DNA of 64,000 nt from Puia dinghuensis (lineage in GTDB: Bacteria > Bacteroidota > Bacteroidia > Chitinophagales > Chitinophagaceae), in the NCBI RefSeq assembly GCF_014642875.1, contig NZ_BMJC01000003.1:682001-746000 (forward strand). Direction: 5' to 3'. The notes below the pieces were generated by a model that worked only from the letters and a program-made list of their open reading frames with translations, was not told where the DNA came from and searched no databases. Made by a program: the position numbers and the translations under genes. Below, in pieces: positions 33,547 through 40,765 of the stretch (the stretch's first letter is position 1; every line of letters starts with the position of its first letter).

Positions 33547-35490
33547 ATGAAAAATGCTACCCCCTTTCCCTACACCGATGCCTTAAAAAAGGTATTTATT
33601 TCCATCATCACCATTATGACCATAACCGGCAGCCGCCTGGAAGCCCAAACGACCGACCAATGGACTTGGATCAGCGGGGATAATACCGCCAACCATGTCG
33701 GAGTGTACGGAATGAAAGGTGTTGCTGACCCGGCCAACAAACCCGGCAGCAGAATGGATGCAGCCACCTGGACAGACAATAATACTCTCTGGCTTTTTGG
33801 GGGACTGGGGTATGATGCTTCAGGCAGCTCAGTGGTGTTGAATGACCTGTGGAAATATGATCTTACCACTAACCTATGGACCTGGGTCAGTGGCAGCAAT
33901 ACCGGTAATGCATTCGGAGTGTACGGCACGAAAGGTGTAGCGGCAGCCGCCAACCAACCCGGGGCCCGCCACTATCCCGCATACTGTAAAGATGCTGCCG
34001 GCAACCTGTGGTTATTCGGGGGAGAGGGTTTTGCCACTCCCACTTCGTCCGCATCGAATTCAACTTTTATGAACGATTGCTGGAAATACAACATTACTAC
34101 CAACCTATGGACCTGGGTCAGCGGGGACAGCGCCGTCACCATCACCGGCGTATACGGGACACAAGGGGTCATGGCTGCAGCCAATAAACCCGGCGCCCGC
34201 CGTGGAGCCAGAGGCTGGGTCGATAGTCATGGCAACGTATGGCTTTTTGGGGGAGATGGCGTAGGCACTACTCCGTTGAGCGAAAATTTTTTGAACGACC
34301 TCTGGAGGTTCGATACTACGGCAAAACAATGGACCTGGATCAGCGGCGATAATACAAGCACGACCGATCCGGCCGGCGTCTTTGGGACCAGGGGCGTCCC
34401 GGCCAATACCAATAAACCCGGCAACCGCTGGGAATTTGTAAGCTGGATAGACGGGCATGACGATCTGTGGCTTTTTGGCGGCAGGGACGGGAATGCCCAC
34501 TTCTTAAACGATTGCTGGAAATATGATATAACGGCTAACCAATGGACCTGGATGAGTGGTGACAATACATTCAATACAAACGGGGTATATGGGACGATGG
34601 GCACTCCGGCCGTTGCCAATAAGCCTGGTGGCCGTTGGCAATTTGTAAGCTGGACCGACAGCAATTACGGGCTATGGCTCTTTGGCGGAGACGGCTTTGC
34701 GGCTACCGGTAGTTTCGATAACCCTTTAAACGATATGTGGCGATACGACATCCCCTCCAACCAATGGACATGGATCAACGGAAATAATTTTGGCGGCGCA
34801 ACAGCCAGCTATGGAACAAAAGGCATCAGCGCCCCCACCAATAATCCCGGCTCCCGGACTGGTGCTGTCAGCTGGACCACGAGCAATAACGATCTCTGGC
34901 TCCTGGGGGGAAATTCCTCCGGTTATCTCAATGATCTTTGGGTCTATAGGCCCAATATGACCGTGTTGTTGTTGGAGATCATTGGCTTCACGGCAACCTG
35001 TAACCGTAACAAGGCACTGTTAACCTGGAAGACCTCGCATCAGCAAGGTAGCGCACATTTCATCATACAGCATAGCCTGGATGGAATGCATTGGCAAACG
35101 ATCGGGACGGTAACCGATTTTGCCAACAACACAGGCATTTCCGATTACCAGTTCACTGATGACCACCCCGCAGAAGGAATAAATTACTATCGCCTGCAAC
35201 AGGTGGATGGGGAAAAGCAATTGGCTTATAGTAGAATTGCTACCCTTTCCTTCTCTCCTGCTTATGGTTTAACCTGGTACCCCGAGGGTCAAGGCGCCGT
35301 AAAAGCAGTTTTACGCAACGGCTCCCGGGAAAGCTACCTGCTCATCGGGATAGACGGGAAGATCTGCCAGCGCGGAACCTTGCAGGATGGCCAGGTTGTC
35401 CTGCGGCAGTTGACGCCAGGGATATATGTGCTGCAGGTGGTGACACCGGCGGGAACCGTTGTCAGAAAAATTGCTATCCCCACACCTTGA
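33547..35490 (+). CDS. Secreted kelch-repeat protein with T9SS-like C-terminal domain
   Basis: A 647-residue protein: signal segment to about residue 35, then six kelch/galactose-oxidase-type repeats of 60-75 residues. Each repeat has WTWISGDNT, a GVYGTKGV segment, PG.R and LWLFGG followed by LNDLWKYD. From about residue 475 a fibronectin-like region appears (ALLTWKTSHQQGSAHFIIQH, GINYYRL). It ends in a domain with SYLLIGIDGKICQRG and LTPGIYVLQVVTPAG, which looks like a type IX secretion sorting domain. A closed propeller exposed on the cell surface is the likely structure. The ligand is unknown. Confidence 0.85.
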   Translation: MKNATPFPYTDALKKVFISIITIMTITGSRLEAQTTDQWTWISGDNTANHVGVYGMKGVADPANKPGSRMDAATWTDNNTLWLFGGLGYDASGSSVVLNDLWKYDLTTNLWTWVSGSNTGNAFGVYGTKGVAAAANQPGARHYPAYCKDAAGNLWLFGGEGFATPTSSASNSTFMNDCWKYNITTNLWTWVSGDSAVTITGVYGTQGVMAAANKPGARRGARGWVDSHGNVWLFGGDGVGTTPLSENFLNDLWRFDTTAKQWTWISGDNTSTTDPAGVFGTRGVPANTNKPGNRWEFVSWIDGHDDLWLFGGRDGNAHFLNDCWKYDITANQWTWMSGDNTFNTNGVYGTMGTPAVANKPGGRWQFVSWTDSNYGLWLFGGDGFAATGSFDNPLNDMWRYDIPSNQWTWINGNNFGGATASYGTKGISAPTNNPGSRTGAVSWTTSNNDLWLLGGNSSGYLNDLWVYRPNMTVLLLEIIGFTATCNRNKALLTWKTSHQQGSAHFIIQHSLDGMHWQTIGTVTDFANNTGISDYQFTDDHPAEGINYYRLQQVDGEKQLAYSRIATLSFSPAYGLTWYPEGQGAVKAVLRNGSRESYLLIGIDGKICQRGTLQDGQVVLRQLTPGIYVLQVVTPAGTVVRKIAIPTP

Positions 35491-35514
35491 ACATATTCAA
35501 TCAGGAACTATTTT

Positions 35515-35709
35515 ATGCCACCATTACCTGTGAATAATATGGATGATTTGTTTAAGCGGGCTTCCGAAGAATACCCGCTCAGGACGGATATTGCTGACTG
35601 GGATCAGTTGGTGGCTGCACTGGAAAAGGGCCTTCCCATGATCCTGCCCCCTGTAAATTTCCAGGAGGGTGGAGATAGGCATAAAAGAATGAACACATCT
35701 CTTAACTGA
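35515..35709 (+). CDS. Small protein resembling the cytoplasmic N-terminus of outer-membrane barrel proteins
   Basis: A 64-residue frame (or 56 from Met at 35539). MDDLFKRASEEYPLRTDIAD followed by WDQLVAALEKG closely recalls the N-terminal motif seen in larger Bacteroidota proteins that continue with a membrane helix and a porin-like domain. Here it stops before any membrane segment. It may be a truncated relic or a stand-alone adaptor. It sits between two secreted-protein genes, 24 bases after the kelch gene and 20 before the lipoprotein gene. Confidence 0.55.
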   Translation: MPPLPVNNMDDLFKRASEEYPLRTDIADWDQLVAALEKGLPMILPPVNFQEGGDRHKRMNTSLN

Positions 35710-35729
35710 TCAATAAACAACCTGTAATT

Positions 35730-36998
35730 ATGAGGCCCATCATTATCCCGGCATTCCTTTTCAGCATTATTATCGCTTTTACGGCCTGTAAGAAAAACTC
35801 TACAGCCCCTGCCATTCCTCCAGTCGTTCCTGTTGTCCATAACAACAGTCAACTGACCGTCACCATCGATACGGCTATAGGCGCCATTGGGCATAGCAGC
35901 ACCCCGGACACTTTCGCCATCGACCTGAAAGACCCGTCCCAAGTCGGAAAAGTGCCCGTCGTATTCCATATCGATCCTGCGGCTACCAGCAATGCGGGAA
36001 AGAAAGTCAATGACAGTACCTATTTCGATACAATCGACATCAGCAATAACAAAGTGGCCGGAGTTACCGTTACCGCCGGGAACGGCTCCTCCACTACCTA
36101 TGGCCTGGGATTCAAATATATCTTCTCCAATTATACCCAGGCCAACGGACTGGCGGATTCCACTGTATACGGCGTATATGCACAAGGTGATACTATTTTC
36201 GCGACCACTACTAACGGGCTCTCCATCTCTACCGACGGGGGGCAGCACTTTACCAATTATACCCCGGCCAACGGGCTGGGGGATTACTATACATACGGGA
36301 TATATGCTCAGGGCAATACCATTTATGTGGCTACTCTCCGCGGGCTTTCCATTTCTGTCAACGGGGGAACCACCTTCACCAACCATACCATGACCAATGG
36401 GCTGGGAGCTAATGCGGTACATGGCGTATATGTACAAGGAAATACCATTTATGCAGCTACTATCGGCGGGCTTTCCATTTCTACCAACGGAGGAAGCACC
36501 TTTACAAATTATACTACGGCCAATGGGCTGGGAAATAATTCAGTATTTGGTGTATATGCACTGGGTAATACCATTTATGCAGCTACTATCGGCGGACTTT
36601 CCATTTCTGCCGACGGGGGGAACACCTTCACCAACTACACCAAGGTCAATGGGCTGGGGAGCAATCAGGTGTATGCCGCATATTCACAGGGCAATACCGT
36701 TTATGCCGCTACCAGGGGCGGTCTGTCCATCTCCACCGGCAATGGCAGCTTTACCAACTATACCACAACCAATGGATTGGTAAATAATTGGCTACAGGAC
36801 GTACATGTGCAGGGTAATACTGTTTACGTGGCTTCAAGAGGCGGGCTTTCTATCTCCACGGACGGAGGCAGCCACTTTGCCAGCTATACTACGATAAATG
36901 GGCTGGGAAGAAACTGGATATTTCTCTTATATATACAGGGTAACACCCTTTATGCCGGCACCTACGGAGGGGGGCTTACCGTCATGAAACCACGGTAA
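35730..36998 (+). CDS. Propeller-repeat lipoprotein
   Basis: A 422-residue lipoprotein: signal with lipobox FTAC at about residues 17-20, then a linker and a beta-sandwich-like region to about 130. Seven near-identical repeats follow (see the repeat feature), each with NGLG, a Q-GNT-Y core and GGLSIS.DGG..FTNYT. The repeats resemble Reg_prop blades and number seven, enough for one closed propeller. No enzyme motif is seen. It lacks a C-terminal sorting domain; the next gene encodes a free-standing one. Surface recognition is the probable role. Confidence 0.83.
   Translation: MRPIIIPAFLFSIIIAFTACKKNSTAPAIPPVVPVVHNNSQLTVTIDTAIGAIGHSSTPDTFAIDLKDPSQVGKVPVVFHIDPAATSNAGKKVNDSTYFDTIDISNNKVAGVTVTAGNGSSTTYGLGFKYIFSNYTQANGLADSTVYGVYAQGDTIFATTTNGLSISTDGGQHFTNYTPANGLGDYYTYGIYAQGNTIYVATLRGLSISVNGGTTFTNHTMTNGLGANAVHGVYVQGNTIYAATIGGLSISTNGGSTFTNYTTANGLGNNSVFGVYALGNTIYAATIGGLSISADGGNTFTNYTKVNGLGSNQVYAAYSQGNTVYAATRGGLSISTGNGSFTNYTTTNGLVNNWLQDVHVQGNTVYVASRGGLSISTDGGSHFASYTTINGLGRNWIFLLYIQGNTLYAGTYGGGLTVMKPR
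36123..36995 (+). repeat. Seven tandem 126-base coding repeats (42-residue blades)
   Basis: Repeat starts fall at about 36123, 36249, 36375, 36501, 36627, 36750 and 36876. Six units are 42 codons except the fifth (41); the last is cut short at the stop. The unit runs FTNYTTANGLG, GVYAQGNTIYAAT, GGLSISTDGG. Units 3 and 4 are most alike at DNA level. Confidence 0.9.
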
Positions 36999-37018
36999 AA
37001 ATACAATCACCTTCTCTT

Positions 37019-37615
37019 ATGAAGAACACCATCTATATCGATAAACCTGCCAGACCAATGATGCTCACTACCCTTTTCTCCCGCTCTGCGGACCAATCCG
37101 GCCTGCTAAGCCTGACGACCGACCGCCACGGCGAAGTGGGGATCTTGACCTGGCAGGCAGCGGCAGACCAGCATGCCGGGCATTTTGTCCTGGAACATAG
37201 TTCCGACGGGATGTATTGGCAACCCCTCGGGCCCCGGTATACAACAGAGGAAAGGACGAGCATTCATATGTACCGCTTCGCCGGCGGCTACCCGGAGGCC
37301 GGCCTCAATTATTATCGCCTGCTTTATATTGCTCTCAACGGCCAATTGTCCTGGAGCAAAGTGGCAATCCTGGGCTTTGTCCCGGAATATAATGTGAGCT
37401 GGTATACAGTGGACCGGCAGGTTGTAAAATTGGATATCCGGCATACGGGCAGGGAAAAATACCGGCTTATCAGGACGGATGGGAGGGTCCGGGAAGGTAT
37501 CTTACAGAATGGACAGGAAAATTTCCCTTCGCTGGCACCAGGAGAATATATGCTGGAGGTATTCACGGCTTCGGGGATTTGGAGGAGAAGGATCGATGTG
37601 CCCCGCTGTGCCTGA
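37019..37615 (+). CDS. Free-standing T9SS/fibronectin-like C-terminal domain protein
   Basis: A 198-residue protein whose residues 40-198 align with the C-terminal third of the kelch protein: ILTWQAAADQHAGHFVLEHS, SDGMYWQPLG, LNYYRLLYIALNG, EKYRLIRTDGRVREGILQNG and LAPGEYMLEVF. No signal peptide is visible, unlike every neighbour, so export is doubtful. It starts 20 bases after the propeller lipoprotein and is in another frame. It could be the split tail of a once-fused protein or a non-functional fragment. Confidence 0.65.
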   Translation: MKNTIYIDKPARPMMLTTLFSRSADQSGLLSLTTDRHGEVGILTWQAAADQHAGHFVLEHSSDGMYWQPLGPRYTTEERTSIHMYRFAGGYPEAGLNYYRLLYIALNGQLSWSKVAILGFVPEYNVSWYTVDRQVVKLDIRHTGREKYRLIRTDGRVREGILQNGQENFPSLAPGEYMLEVFTASGIWRRRIDVPRCA

Positions 37616-37636
37616 TTTTTCTGGCCCGGCACCTTC

Positions 37637-38248
37637 TCAACCGATCTCCTTTTGAAATTCCTCGTTCATTTCTTCGATCAGGTGGAGAATCTTGTCCCGC
37701 CCCATTTTTTTGACGACGCTGGTGACAAAATGCTGGGGCAGGAATTGCCAGGTCTCTCGCATTTTATCGAGGAAGGCCTTTACGTTGGCGGCGACGGTGC
37801 GCTGATTTTCCTTATCCGCTTTCGTAAATACGAGGCAGAAAGGGATCTGCCATTTTCCCAGCTTGTTTACAAATTCCAGGTCGATCTTCTGGGGACTGTG
37901 ACGGCTGTCGATGAGGACAAAAACGGTAACGAGGTTCTCTCTTTTCCGCAGGTAGTCTTCGATCATCTTTTCCCATCTCCGCCTCTCCGCCTGTGAGACC
38001 TTTGCAAAACCGTAGCCGGGCAGGTCGACGATATACCATTCATCGTTGATGCTAAAATGATTGATCAGTTGTGTTTTGCCGGGAGTACCGGAAGTCTTGG
38101 CCAATTTGTCGTTGTTGCAAAGCATATTGATGAGCGAAGACTTGCCGACATTGCTTCGGCCGATAAAGGCATATTCCGGCCGGTCGGGTTTCGGACATTT
38201 GGTATAGTCGGGACTGCTGATCACATATACGGAGGAATGTATATCCAT
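37637..38248 (-). CDS. engB: Ribosome biogenesis GTPase YihA/YsxC
   Basis: Small GTPase needed for 50S ribosome assembly, 203 residues. G1 GRSNVGKS (30-37), G2 threonine in TSGTPGKTQLINH, G3 DLPGYG and G4 TKAD are all present in TRAFAC-class order. The usual length is about 200. It is divergent from ubiE, with 66 bases between starts, and tail-to-tail with the sorting-domain gene. Confidence 0.96.
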   Translation of the reverse strand: MDIHSSVYVISSPDYTKCPKPDRPEYAFIGRSNVGKSSLINMLCNNDKLAKTSGTPGKTQLINHFSINDEWYIVDLPGYGFAKVSQAERRRWEKMIEDYLRKRENLVTVFVLIDSRHSPQKIDLEFVNKLGKWQIPFCLVFTKADKENQRTVAANVKAFLDKMRETWQFLPQHFVTSVVKKMGRDKILHLIEEMNEEFQKEIG

Positions 38249-38263
38249 GCGCTAATTTCGATG

Positions 38264-38286
38264 AACCGGACTCCGTCCGGTTTTTG
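38264..38286 (+). terminator. Plus-strand terminator-like hairpin upstream of ubiE
   Basis: AACCGGAC-TCC-GTCCGGTT followed by TTTG: a perfect eight-base stem with a T-run. It is placed so as to stop plus-strand read-through that would be antisense to engB before the ubiE promoter. On the minus strand it lies in the engB leader or promoter. Confidence 0.6.
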
Positions 38287-38299
38287 GGCCTAAGATACG

Positions 38300-38307
38300 T
38301 ACCTTTG
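38300..38307 (+). promoter_or_regulatory. ubiE -7 box
   Basis: TACCTTTG, the commonest form of the Bacteroidota -7 element, ends seven bases before the ubiE ATG, implying a very short leader. A -33 box at normal distance is not evident. Confidence 0.55.
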
Positions 38308-38314
38308 TCCTCCT

Positions 38315-39130
38315 ATGGCTAATTATTCACATGACAGGATCGTCCCTTTCAAGGATTCGGAGGCAGGGAAGAAACAGCAGGTGGCCGAGATGTTTGACAA
38401 AATAGCCTTTCGCTATGATTTCCTCAACCGTTTCCTCTCCGGCGGCATCGATCTTTACTGGCGCCGGCGGGCCATCCGGGAAGCAGGGGCGGTCATCAAT
38501 GGCAAAGGGGTCGCGGCTGGGAGTGAAGCCGGAGCAGAATCGCACGAGCCGGGAGAAATCCTCGATGTGGCGACGGGTACTGCGGATATGGCCATTATGA
38601 TGGCGCGCTATTTGCCCGTCGTCCGAATCACGGGTGTCGATATTTCCACCGGCATGTTGGAGATCGGCCGGCAGAAGATCAACCGGTTGCAGCTGCAGCA
38701 ACGGATAACCTTGCAAACGGGCGATAGCGAGTTCCTTCAATTTCCGGATGAGACGTTTGATGCGATAACGGTAGCCTTTGGTGTCCGCAATTTTGAACAC
38801 CTGGAAAAAGGATTGAAAGAGATGTTTCGCGTGTTGAAACCGGGTGGCAGATTGGTGGTGCTGGAATTTTCGCAGCCGCATACACCCGGCATCCGGCAAG
38901 TCTATGATCTATATCTGCGGTTGGTGGCTCCCAATGTTGGGAAGATGGTATCCAGCAGCCGGGAAGCCTATCAATATCTGAACGATTCCGTGAAGGCTTT
39001 CCCCGAAGGAGCAGCCTTTCTCCGGATATTAGACGGCTGCGGGTATGCGCGTACCCGGTTACACCGGCTCAGCCTGGGAATCTGCTCCTTGTACACCGGG
39101 GAGAAAGCGAAGCTTCCAGCCGGCCGATGA
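38315..39130 (+). CDS. ubiE: Demethylmenaquinone methyltransferase
   Basis: SAM-dependent C-methyltransferase of menaquinone synthesis (UbiE/MenG), 271 residues. Family marks: MFDKIAFRYDFLNRFLSGGI, motif I LDVATGTADMA, DITVAFGVRNFEHLEKGLKE (first residues AITVAF here) and VLKPGGRLVVLEFSQP. A short insert with GSEAGAESHEPG (about 68-80) is not typical. In Bacteroidota the gene is commonly followed by porT, as here. Menaquinone is the expected respiratory quinone. Confidence 0.95.
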   Translation: MANYSHDRIVPFKDSEAGKKQQVAEMFDKIAFRYDFLNRFLSGGIDLYWRRRAIREAGAVINGKGVAAGSEAGAESHEPGEILDVATGTADMAIMMARYLPVVRITGVDISTGMLEIGRQKINRLQLQQRITLQTGDSEFLQFPDETFDAITVAFGVRNFEHLEKGLKEMFRVLKPGGRLVVLEFSQPHTPGIRQVYDLYLRLVAPNVGKMVSSSREAYQYLNDSVKAFPEGAAFLRILDGCGYARTRLHRLSLGICSLYTGEKAKLPAGR

Positions 39131-39132
39131 AA

Positions 39133-39175
39133 AATAATTACCTGCGGCTGAAACAAGCCTGAGCAGGCAATTATT
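39133..39175 (+). other. Long imperfect stem-loop between ubiE and porT
   Basis: ATAATTACCTGC (39134-39145) pairs with GCAGGCAATTAT (39163-39174) with one mismatch; GGCT/AGCC closes an inner stem. No T-run follows. A second small hairpin CCCGGGT/ACCTGGG lies at 39251-39271, about 30 bases before the porT ATG. Both are candidates for processing or translation control. Confidence 0.5.
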
Positions 39176-39301
39176 AACCCGTTTTATCGTTATGTTTACC
39201 ACTTCAAGTCAAGCCTATCGAGTCTATCTACCCTCAATCTATGTCGGATGCCCGGGTCTAATGTACCTGGGACGTATTAATTTACTGATTTTAAGTAGTT
39301 T

Positions 39302-40036
39302 ATGAAGTTGTTTAAAAGTAGGGTAGTTGTTTTTTCCGTACTGTTTTGCGGCTGTTTACTGGCAGGCAGGCGTGCTTCGGCGCAGTTGAGGGATTTCCTT
39401 AACCTGCCGGATCATGACACTAAAAGATATTACCTGGGCATCGGGTTTATGTATACCAGTTCGCATTTGCAAGTAACCCCGCATCCGCAATTCCTGCAAA
39501 GCGACAGCGTCCTATATGTGACGCCCGGCAATAACGGTGGCTTTGGGGTGTCGGGGATGTTCACTTTTCGCCTCGCCGAGCATTTTGAGTTTCGTTTTGC
39601 CTTTCCGGAGTTTATTTTCGCCAACAATACACTCGCCTATCATGTCAAATACCCACCGGCTGGCGAAACGCCTATAGCGACCAAACAGATACAATCCCTC
39701 CTGCTGGGCTTTCCTGCGCAGGTGAAATTCCTGTCCGACCGGATCAATAATTTCCGCGTATATATGCTCGGCGGCATCAACTACCGCTACGATCTGGCTT
39801 CCAATTCTTCTGCGCGCAAAGCGCAAAACCTCGTAAAGCTGCTCCCTTCCGACATGAGCGTCGAAGCGGGGGTTGGTTTCCAGATCTATTTCCCTGTCTT
39901 CATCCTGTCCCCGGAATTGAAGATCAGCGAGGGTATAAAGAACATCCACAGCCGGGACCCCAATCTGCAATACTCCAATGTTATCGACAAGCTGAAGTCG
40001 AGGATGATCGTTTTCTCGCTGATCTTCGAAGGCTAA
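39302..40036 (+). CDS. porT: Type IX secretion system protein PorT
   Basis: Outer-membrane beta-barrel of about 240 residues with signal peptide ending AGRRASAQ. The features KRYYLGIGFMYTSSHLQV and GFGVSGMFTFRLAEHFEFRF, followed by a family-like LLGFPAQVKFLSDR stretch, and the final strand MIVFSLIFEG fit PorT. The ubiE-porT order is conserved in Bacteroidota with type IX secretion, which supports the call. Presence of porT agrees with the sorting-type domains at 33.5-37.6 kb. Other por/gld genes are outside this window. Confidence 0.88.
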   Translation: MKLFKSRVVVFSVLFCGCLLAGRRASAQLRDFLNLPDHDTKRYYLGIGFMYTSSHLQVTPHPQFLQSDSVLYVTPGNNGGFGVSGMFTFRLAEHFEFRFAFPEFIFANNTLAYHVKYPPAGETPIATKQIQSLLLGFPAQVKFLSDRINNFRVYMLGGINYRYDLASNSSARKAQNLVKLLPSDMSVEAGVGFQIYFPVFILSPELKISEGIKNIHSRDPNLQYSNVIDKLKSRMIVFSLIFEG

Positions 40037-40111
40037 AAAATTTTCCCCATTGCGAACCGTGTGCTGCACATTATTGTTCTAATGCGAGATTACAATGTCA
40101 AGTATTGAGGT

Positions 40112-40738
40112 ATGGAATCCTATACCCGAAAACAGGAGATTGTCAACGGTCTTACCCATGCTACCGGAGTGCTGTTCGGTCTCACGGGGCTTCCGCTGCT
40201 GCCTGGTATCGCCACCGCACATGGCAATACCGCAGGTGTCATTGGGTCCTGTGTCTATGGAATTTGCTTCCTGCTCCTCTTTGCTTCCAGCACCGTTTAC
40301 CACCTGACCAATTCACCGCGAAAAAAGCGGGTCTTTAAAATATTCGACCACATCGGCATCTACTTTTTCATCGCCGGCACCTATACTCCCTTTCTTCTCG
40401 TCTACATGCATAATTCCTTCGGCATGACCCTGCTGATAATCTTGTGGAGTCTGACGGTGGCGGGCACGCTCTTCAAAGCCTGGTTCACCGGAAAGTTCGA
40501 GATCATCTCCACCCTCATCTATCTGGCAATGGGCTGGATCATGGTCGTAGGTGGCAGAAAATTCTTCGACGTATTGCCGCATGAGGTGCTGGTCTTTATT
40601 TTCGCCGGCGCCGCCCTCTATACCATCGGCGTCTTCTTCTACCTGTGGGATAAATACCAGTATACCCACGCGGTGTGGCATGGGTTCGTGCTGACGGCAG
40701 CCATATGTCACTATGTAGCCGTGCTGATGGCGATGTGA
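40112..40738 (+). CDS. Hemolysin III family (PAQR-like) membrane protein
   Basis: Seven-helix membrane protein of 208 residues. Family motifs are NGLTHATG near the N-terminus, SSTVYHL, FDHIGIYFFIAGTYTPF and HAVWH near the C-terminus; the histidines and aspartate form the presumed metal site of the PAQR/HlyIII superfamily. Despite the name, most members are not toxins; lipid or ceramide hydrolase-like activity is proposed for the superfamily. It is convergent with the following gene. Confidence 0.92.
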   Translation: MESYTRKQEIVNGLTHATGVLFGLTGLPLLPGIATAHGNTAGVIGSCVYGICFLLLFASSTVYHLTNSPRKKRVFKIFDHIGIYFFIAGTYTPFLLVYMHNSFGMTLLIILWSLTVAGTLFKAWFTGKFEIISTLIYLAMGWIMVVGGRKFFDVLPHEVLVFIFAGAALYTIGVFFYLWDKYQYTHAVWHGFVLTAAICHYVAVLMAM

Positions 40739-40765
40739 TCGACCCCCGGCGTCCCGGCAGACCGA

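Noticed and set aside
36123-36995. Regular 126-base repeats considered as a CRISPR array or noncoding satellite
   Set aside because: Units are in frame, without unique spacers, and code a propeller blade.
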